Positions 5,761 through 6,943 of a stretch of DNA of 6,943 bases are shown here, in pieces (within the stretch, counting starts at the first letter, position 1; the number at the start of each line of letters is the position of its first letter). A program made the position numbers and the translations under genes. Origin of the DNA: Oligoflexia bacterium. GTDB lineage: Bacteria; Bdellovibrionota; UBA1018. The notes under the pieces were generated by a model, which made no database searches, had not been told where the DNA came from, and saw only the letters and a list, made by a program, of their open reading frames with translations. The stretch is taken from NCBI GenBank assembly GCA_025352185.1, contig JANXTV010000050.1, positions 1-6,943 on the forward strand. The letters run 5' to 3'.

Positions 5761-6943
5761 GTGGTAGGCCGACCTTCGCGCAAATTTAGAAGAACTCATT
5801 TTAGGATTCTGTTTTTTCTCGTCGCATTCTCGAGTGCGGGAGCCTCGGCCGCGCCGAAGGTACGGGTTCGAATCCTCGAGTCTGATCAGGCATTTCGCGT
5901 TCGTGGATTCGATCTCCGCCTTCGCTCTCTCGACGTTCACGATTTTAAGCTCGCCCAATCTTCGGCCCTGCGAAGCGCGCCCGCACGTGAAATCGCGGCT
6001 CGCGTGGACCGAGTGAGCGAGTGGAAGCTGAATTGTCCTAACGGTGGCGTCGTCGAAGCGTCCCAGGTTGGAGTCGGGAAATATCCGCTCCGGAAGATCT
6101 ATTTCTCTGCTCCGCTATCGCTCGAAAGTCCGTCGGGATTCGTTTCGGTCCGGGGAAAGCCCTACCGGGAAAAAGTACTCGTCCACCCGATCGCCACTCG
6201 TAAGGGCTGGAAATGCGAAGCCGTAAATCACGTGGATATTGAGAGTTACCTCGACGGGCTCGTGAATGCCGAATTTTCGGCCGCCTGGAGCCGTGAAGCG
6301 ATCGACGCCCAGGTAATCGCGGCTCGGACTTACGCCTATTACCAAATTAAGCTGATGGGTACGAAGCGCGGCGGAAGTCACTATGACCTCGATTCAACGA
6401 TTAAAGATCAGGTCTACGACGGATCGATGAAGGAAGACTATCGCTCAAAACTCAGCGCGAATCGAACGCGCGGGACGATCCTGAAGGCGTCGGCAGGGGA
6501 TCCCTGGCCGATAAAAGCGTATTATCACTCGACCTGCGGTGGAACGACCGAACTCCCCGAAGTCGTTTGGGGTGCCCCTTCGAAAGGATTTAAATCCCGC
6601 GTGCACTGTCCCTACTGCGTTTCCTCACCCTCGTTCGTTTGGGATGTGTCGGTCGAAGCGAAAGAAGTCGCGCTGGAAATTTGGAAGGGAGCTCGTGAGC
6701 TCACGGGAACGGACCGCGAGCAAATTCGCGGATGGCCCGCGACCTGGGAGTCCGAACTTCGGGAAAGTACTTTACTGGATTTACGAGTGAGTTCCCAGAA
6801 TGCCTCGGGACGTACGGAAGTCGTGACTTCGAAATGGAAAAATAAGTCGGGAGCGGAATATATCCTTACGATGTCCGGCACCCAGTTCCGGTATTGGATC
6901 GGTCCGAGCCGATTAAAGAGTACGGTCTTTCAGGTCCTCGCAG
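5761..6943 (+). CDS. Exported SpoIID/LytB-domain protein, peptidoglycan-active (3' end missing)
   Basis: In-frame stops at 5749 and 5755 leave the GTG at 5761 as the first possible start, so 394 residues are visible before the window ends. A basic segment (PSRKFRRTHFR), a hydrophobic core (ILFFLVAF) and an ASA cleavage site near residue 30 form a clear signal peptide. The SpoIID core spans about 150-300. It includes NHVDIESYLDGLVNAE with E171 in the place of the catalytic Glu of SpoIID lytic transglycosylases, AIDAQVIAARTYAYY, YDLDSTIKDQVYDG, and AYYHSTCGG with H256 and C259. HCPYC at 282-286 with C259 and H256 could bind a metal, as reported for clostridial SpoIID. SpoIID cleaves denuded glycan strands. 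In non-spore-forming Gram-negative bacteria, relatives probably trim septal or lateral wall glycan. No ribosome site lies at normal spacing. The visible 3' part beyond about residue 300 is not recognised. Confidence 0.88.
   Translation, partial: MVGRPSRKFRRTHFRILFFLVAFSSAGASAAPKVRVRILESDQAFRVRGFDLRLRSLDVHDFKLAQSSALRSAPAREIAARVDRVSEWKLNCPNGGVVEASQVGVGKYPLRKIYFSAPLSLESPSGFVSVRGKPYREKVLVHPIATRKGWKCEAVNHVDIESYLDGLVNAEFSAAWSREAIDAQVIAARTYAYYQIKLMGTKRGGSHYDLDSTIKDQVYDGSMKEDYRSKLSANRTRGTILKASAGDPWPIKAYYHSTCGGTTELPEVVWGAPSKGFKSRVHCPYCVSSPSFVWDVSVEAKEVALEIWKGARELTGTDREQIRGWPATWESELRESTLLDLRVSSQNASGRTEVVTSKWKNKSGAEYILTMSGTQFRYWIGPSRLKSTVFQVLA

Overview
The window looks like a gene-dense bacterial chromosome segment with moderately high G+C. 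Its genes are short-spaced, mostly on the + strand, and use both ATG and GTG starts. Several products point to a Gram-negative, diderm-type cell: an exported SpoIID/LytB-domain protein, a slipin, a stand-alone MshEN (GspE/PilB N-terminal) domain and small single-pass membrane proteins. The mix reminds me of Bdellovibrionota or another lineage formerly placed in the Deltaproteobacteria. That placement is a guess from gene content; no rRNA or other marker gene is present.

Layout. On the - strand, 65-700 encodes an exported, Ala/Pro-rich, single-pass membrane protein of unknown function; its coding tail carries one arm of a perfect 28-bp inverted repeat whose other arm is the first 28 bases of the window. 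A 60-bp divergent gap follows. Then come a + strand pair (761-2134): a small MshEN-domain protein that may bind c-di-GMP, and a ferredoxin-NADP-reductase-type flavoprotein. After a 222-bp gap is an 83-residue zinc-ribbon protein (2357-2608), followed by a clear intrinsic-terminator-like hairpin (2639-2670). The next ORF (2651-3097) has its first possible start inside that hairpin and carries a degenerate C-terminal signature of family 4-type uracil-DNA glycosylases.

The next block (3139-5412) appears to be one transcription unit: a slipin/stomatin-type SPFH protein, a family S12 (beta-lactamase-fold) serine hydrolase starting at a GTG one base after the slipin stop, and a small Cys-containing membrane protein overlapping the hydrolase stop by ATGA. 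The small protein resembles a domain that, from memory, is fused to the N-terminus of related S12 hydrolases elsewhere, so the two probably act together at the membrane. This is the most interesting part of the window.

A tiny - strand membrane protein (5417-5638) converges on that block with a 4-bp gap. Beyond a 122-bp divergent region, a SpoIID/LytB-domain peptidoglycan-active protein (5761 onward) runs off the right end. I saw no tRNA, rRNA, CRISPR array, transposase or phage gene, and no intergenic stretch exceeds 300 bp.
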